64,000 bases of DNA from assembly GCF_022512515.1 (NCBI RefSeq), contig NZ_JAKWBK010000001.1:3596001-3660000 (forward strand), in the 5' to 3' direction. Position numbers and translations under genes: made by a program. Under the pieces are notes generated by a model. That model searched no databases. It was not told the DNA's origin and was given only the letters and a program-made list of their open reading frames with translations. Below are positions 60,568-64,000 of the stretch, piece by piece. Origin of the DNA: Paraniabella hibiscisoli. GTDB taxonomy: Bacteria; Bacteroidota; Bacteroidia; Chitinophagales; Chitinophagaceae. Each line of letters opens with the position of its first letter. The first letter of the stretch is position 1.

Positions 60568-61721
60568 TTATTTGCAGCATAGTTCAGTCAACGTCCACGA
60601 GGGAATGGAAAGAGATGCCTTCGAAGAGCCGTGGGAGAAAATGCCTTCTGAAGTTACCGTTGCCTTTAAGTTGGCGCCAAATCTTGTTCTGTCATCGCTT
60701 TTATAAATGGTATATGTTTCTATAATAGTTTGCTTTCCTTTTCGTTCATGATACCAGAGTAAGGGCGCCACTGCGGTTATATTTCCTGCAGTAAATTTTG
60801 AGTTGTATTCGGCTGTAGATACGGTAAGGTGACCGTAAAATGTAAAGGCATAGAGCGCCGCCTCCCAATAAATGGTTTTGCGAACTTTAACCTTACTGCA
60901 GCCATTATCCGCAGGCCTGTTATTGCTGATAAGGTCAATATTACTTAAACCTCGTCCCCAGAAAGGCCATGTATTAGCCCGGGCAAACACGCCGCTAGCA
61001 CTAATACCGTAAGCATCTGCATCGGCACATAATATTTTATCGATATAGCGATTCGCGTTGATTATATTGGGGTAGTAGACTGTACCTTCAACCCAGCTGC
61101 AGGGGGCGGGGGCGGGGGCGTGTTAGGCGGTGTTGGGTCATCGTGGTCGTCTATATCCCATTGATTGATATCTTTCATGCGGGGAAGCCAGGTATTAGAT
61201 TGAGGAGGTCGCAGCATATCGAAATAGAAATTCAGAAAGTCGGCATCGAACCGTATTAGTTTTCGCAGCTCGTCGGGTAGCAGGCCGGTTATTTTTTCCT
61301 TATAGCTTTTTTCATCTATTTGAGCTGCAGCCCATCCTTCCTTCAAAAAAGGATAGTATTTTTCTTTCATACTATGTGCAAATCTGGACCTTTCGCCATC
61401 CGCGGTTATTTGGCTTAGCTTTTCAATATCTTTTTGATACGATTCATATAAACCGGGATTCATTTTTTTGAAAATCTGATCTAAATTCTCCTGTACTGGT
61501 TTTAAGAGCTCGGTCACCTCATCAAAAAATTTAGAGGGTATGGGAGAAATCGATTTAACGGAATCTTTTTGATCTAAAGTAAAAAGGGCGGAGTTTTTCA
61601 GGCCCGCTGAGGCAAGCTGGCTTTTTTCAATAGATGCGTTGGCGCCTGATTCGTGTTGTTTGCTACACCGACACAATATTAATACCAATGTCAGTAGCAG
61701 AAAGATACTTGTGTGTTTCAT
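60568..61721 (-). CDS. exported lipoprotein with proline tract, one frameshift
   Basis: Signal peptide KHTSIFLLLTLVLILCRC with a lipobox LCRC. The N-terminal domain (about 170 residues, helical) contains PVQENLDQIFKKMNPG. A proline tract (PPNTPPPPPP) lies where a slip in the C run near 61100 occurs; repaired, the second half continues with YPNIINANRYIDKILCADADAYG and NNRPADNGCSKVKVRKTIYW, a beta-rich domain ending ...SWTLTELCCK. I do not recognise the family. About 383 residues. The proline linker suggests two domains. Confidence 0.65.
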
Positions 61722-61876
61722 GTATTCTTTTTTAGAGGTTTTAAAATGGATGAATGACAGTGTAAAAATATACGTGCCGTTGTTCGTTGCTTATCCTCTA
61801 AAAACATGATTTTGCTGCCAGACCTATCGCTTATATAGGGAGTCTGGTGGTTGGCTGTTCACTCTTCGTTGTAAAA

Positions 61877-63588
61877 TTATAACGAAGAGCTATCGGATTG
61901 TGCACCAATCCGGAGCGCTGATCTTTTTATATGGAGGTATTGTTGAAAATTGTGCAATGTAAAACTGCTTAAATTGAAGGCGGCGTTAGCCCGCCTTTTT
62001 GAGCTGCTAATACGCCGTATTTAATATCGTAAAGACCGGCTATTGAGTGTGCATCCGGGTTAATGGATAATAGTACTCCTTTTTCCATAGCATAGCTGAT
62101 CCATTGCCAATCTAAATCTAACCGGTGCGGGTTGGCATTGATTTCAATAGCTACTTTATTTGCTGCACAGGCATCAATTATTTTTCCATGATCAATGGGG
62201 TAGCCATTCCTGCTAAGTAATAAACGCCCGGTGGGATGACCCAGAATAGTAGTGTATGGGTTTTCTATTGCTTTGATGAGGCGTTGCATTGCCTTATCTT
62301 CTTTCATATACAGGTTGCTATGCACTGAAGCGATAACCAGGTCGAAACTGGCTAGTACTTCGTCGCTATAATCTAAACTGCCGTCGTTCAATATATCGCT
62401 CTCTATGCTTTTAAATATTTTGAAAGGAGCCAGCTTTTTATTTAATTCATCTACCTGCTGGTGCTGGAGTAAGATCCGCTCTTCAGACAAACCATTGGCG
62501 TAGGCAGCTGTTTTGGAGTGGTCGGAAATAACGAAGTATTCAAATCCATTTTTTATAAGATCTGTTGCCAATTCTTCTATGGTATTCACACCATCTGACC
62601 AGGTACTATGGTTGTGAATAATGCCCTTGATATCGCTAACCTGTAATACCTGGGGAATTGTTTTGTTTTTAGCCTGAAGAACGGCTGCACTGGTTTCCCT
62701 GTAGTAGGATGGAACGAAGCCTGTACCTGCCTGCTCAAAAATGCTTTCTTCGCTTGTAAATGCGGCGTTATCAAACCGGTCCTTCCCGAAATGTTCAATA
62801 AACGTATTGATGAACGACTCCCCTGAGCTATAAAGGAATTGTTTCTTATATAAATTATCGGTTCCGAAATAGAGCCTCAGCTTAAGACCATTGGTTAGTT
62901 TGTAAAGAATAGAGGTGGGTGTTTCTTCCAGCAGTTCGGGGGGATAGGCTGTCTGGAATTTGGGTTTTATGGTATCGGATGTTGCCGCGATAATAAATTC
63001 GAGTTCTTTTATAATAAGCATCTGGCGTCTGAAGTCACCCGCGGGTGCTACTTTATCTTTACCAAACAAGCCCTCCAGGTAGTTTTGTATAGTAGGATAT
63101 AAGCTGGCAACCTGAGCATAGAGGAAATGCCCGATATTTTGATTGTAAAACCTGATTGCTTCCAGGACATTTGCCTGCGTCTTGGCTCCAAAGCCTTTAT
63201 ATCTTGTTAAGCGGTTCTCTATACAGGCATATTCCAGCTCGCCAATAGACTGTATGCCCATTTCCTGCCATACGGCATTGATTTTTTTAGGCCCCAGGCC
63301 TTTAATGTGCAGCATTTCCCGAACACCTACGGGTGTGTTTTCAATGATCTCCTGCAAGGCAGCCATCGATCCGGTATCCAATAGCTCAATGATCTTTGCT
63401 GCCACCGAAGGTCCCAGGCCTTTTATAGAAGCCATGGCATTCCTGTCCGTTTCTGTAAGTGGATATTCTAGCTTCTCAATATGAAAAGCTGCGATAGAGT
63501 AGGTTTTGGATTTGAATGCATTTTCTCCATTAATGTCCATCAACTTTGAGAGCAAGGAAAAATGTTCTGCGATGTCTGCATTGTTCAT
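61877..63588 (-). CDS. PolX-like protein: helix-hairpin-helix, degenerate polymerase and PHP phosphoesterase domains, frameshift near C-terminus
   Basis: About 570 residues. N-terminal HhH motifs IKGLGPSVAAKI and IKGLGPKKINAV, a polymerase X-like region with AGDFRRQMLIIKELEFII where the usual G-S-x-R-R and D-x-D are G-D-F-R-R and E-x-E, and a C-terminal PHP domain with metal ligands HNHSTWSDG, SDHSKTA, ASVHSN, TILGHPTGR and NPDAHS. In canonical PolX the PHP domain is a 3'-5' exonuclease. A one-base slip near 61984 truncates the end; repaired, it continues NLSSFTLHNFQQYLHIKR to TAA 61877. A hairpin CTCTTCGTT/AACGAAGAG lies at the stop. A DNA repair role is likely. Confidence 0.87.
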
Positions 63589-63641
63589 TTACGCAAAATA
63601 GCAAACAAAATGGAATATGCCCGATGAGTTTATCTATAGAT

Positions 63642-63668
63642 AAAAAAAACCTCCCGATTGGGAGGTTT
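63642..63668 (-). terminator. intrinsic terminator of the histone-like gene
   Basis: On the minus strand arms AAACCTCCC (63668-63660) and GGGAGGTTT (63655-63647), loop AATC, followed by eight T. Nine base pairs. Confidence 0.92.
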
Positions 63669-63689
63669 ATAATTTTTAAAAATCAGCGC

Positions 63690-63971
63690 TTATTTTTTCT
63701 TAGCTGCTGCTTTTTTAGGAGCTGCTTTCTTAGGAGCTGCTGCTTTTTTAGGAGCTGCTGCTTTCTTAGGAGCCGCTGCTTTTTTAGGAGCCGCCGCTTT
63801 TTTAGGAGCTGCTTTTTTAGGAGCTGCCGCTTTCTTAGGGGCTGCTGCTTTCTTAGGAGCTGCTACTTTTTTGGGGGCTGCTGCTTTTTTAGGAGCTGCT
63901 TTTTTTGCTGCTGCTTTCTTAGGAGCCGCCGCTTTTTTAGGAGCTGCTTTTTTAGCTGCTGCTTTTGCCAT
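63690..63971 (-). CDS. histone-H1-like Lys/Ala/Pro-rich protein
   Basis: A 93-residue protein almost entirely of K, A and P in units PKKAAA(P), such as KKAAPKKAAAPKKAAAKK. Composition resembles the C-terminal tail of eukaryotic histone H1 and bacterial AlgP-type proteins, which bind DNA without sequence choice. No other residues except one V and the start. The unit is repeated about twelve times; repeats are easily changed by slippage. It has its own terminator. The promoter lies at or beyond the window edge. Confidence 0.82.
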   Translation of the reverse strand: MAKAAAKKAAPKKAAAPKKAAAKKAAPKKAAAPKKVAAPKKAAAPKKAAAPKKAAPKKAAAPKKAAAPKKAAAPKKAAAPKKAAPKKAAAKKK

Positions 63972-64000
63972 TTGATTTTGAATTTAATTGATTAGTAAAT

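Noticed and set aside
63546..63995. Plus-strand frame rich in Cys, Phe, Arg and Ser
   Set aside because: It is the antisense image of the Lys/Ala/Pro repeat gene and lies over the PolX start region.

Overview
The window looks like a chromosomal segment of a Bacteroidota member, most likely family Chitinophagaceae. That placement is an inference. It rests on -7 boxes of the TAnnTTTG type (for example before the tmRNA, rseP and the PUR-family gene), a tmRNA tag ending in QYAMAA, a PUR-alpha-like DUF3276 gene, a YbiT-type ABC-F protein with a decayed second ATPase site, a CheB-CheR-PAS fusion, and many lipoproteins and Tat/Sec-exported hydrolases. There are no phage genes, insertion sequences, CRISPR arrays or rRNA operons.

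Layout. 1-6000: signalling cluster (CheB, CheB-CheR-PAS fusion, PAS/GAF histidine kinase, single-domain response regulator). 6.2-8.7 kb: sigma-54-type response regulator, a tiny stand-alone H-box protein, a dodecin. 9-15.5 kb: stress and ion transport (lipoprotein, antiporter fused to a USP-like tail, ClC channel with CBS pair, MscS channel, DUF72). 16-18.5 kb: second kinase/regulator pair plus a HEAT-repeat protein. 18.5-26.7 kb: accessory stretch with a HxlR/DsbA divergent pair, hydrolase, TetR regulator, a DUF5694 gene remnant and several unrecognised small proteins. 26.9-32.8 kb: ABC-F, C1 peptidase, Tat-exported Gfo/Idh/MocA oxidoreductase, VOC and DinB proteins. 33.0-40.9 kb: a complete minus-strand histidine operon (hisG-D-C-B-H-[GNAT]-A-F-IE) preceded by a His-rich leader peptide and attenuator. 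41.0-42.5 kb: SatD-like protein plus DUF3307 membrane protein behind a 28-bp-periodic operator array. 42.6-57.7 kb: exonuclease, glycosyltransferase, esterase, beta-CASP nuclease, penicillin acylase, TrhO, DUF1003 coiled-coil protein, ROK kinase with an ATP-grasp-like partner, ABC exporter and rhomboid. 57.8-64.0 kb: tmRNA, RseP, PUR-family protein, lipoprotein, PolX-like PHP protein and a Lys/Ala/Pro histone-like protein.

Quality warning. About half of the genes are split by one-base shifts, mostly explained by one base missing from a homopolymer run (CCC, AAAAA, TTTTT, GGG). The breaks hit housekeeping genes (hisA, hisB, hisG, rseP, ABC-F) as often as accessory ones. They look like sequencing or assembly errors, so I annotate each broken gene as one CDS across its breaks. 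One gene (DUF5694, 22774-23154) looks genuinely decayed because its middle is missing.

Strongest leads. (1) The satD operator array: four GCCGATA half-sites exactly 28 bp apart, overlapping a good Bacteroidota promoter, in front of a SatD-like protein that carries its own C-terminal HTH. (2) A His leader peptide (MTFNNIHIHHHFTNLQQ) with a terminator, whose start codon sits about 8 nt after the -7 box. (3) Enzymes with degenerate active sites (ABC-F second site, PolX-like polymerase site, ABC exporter Walker B).
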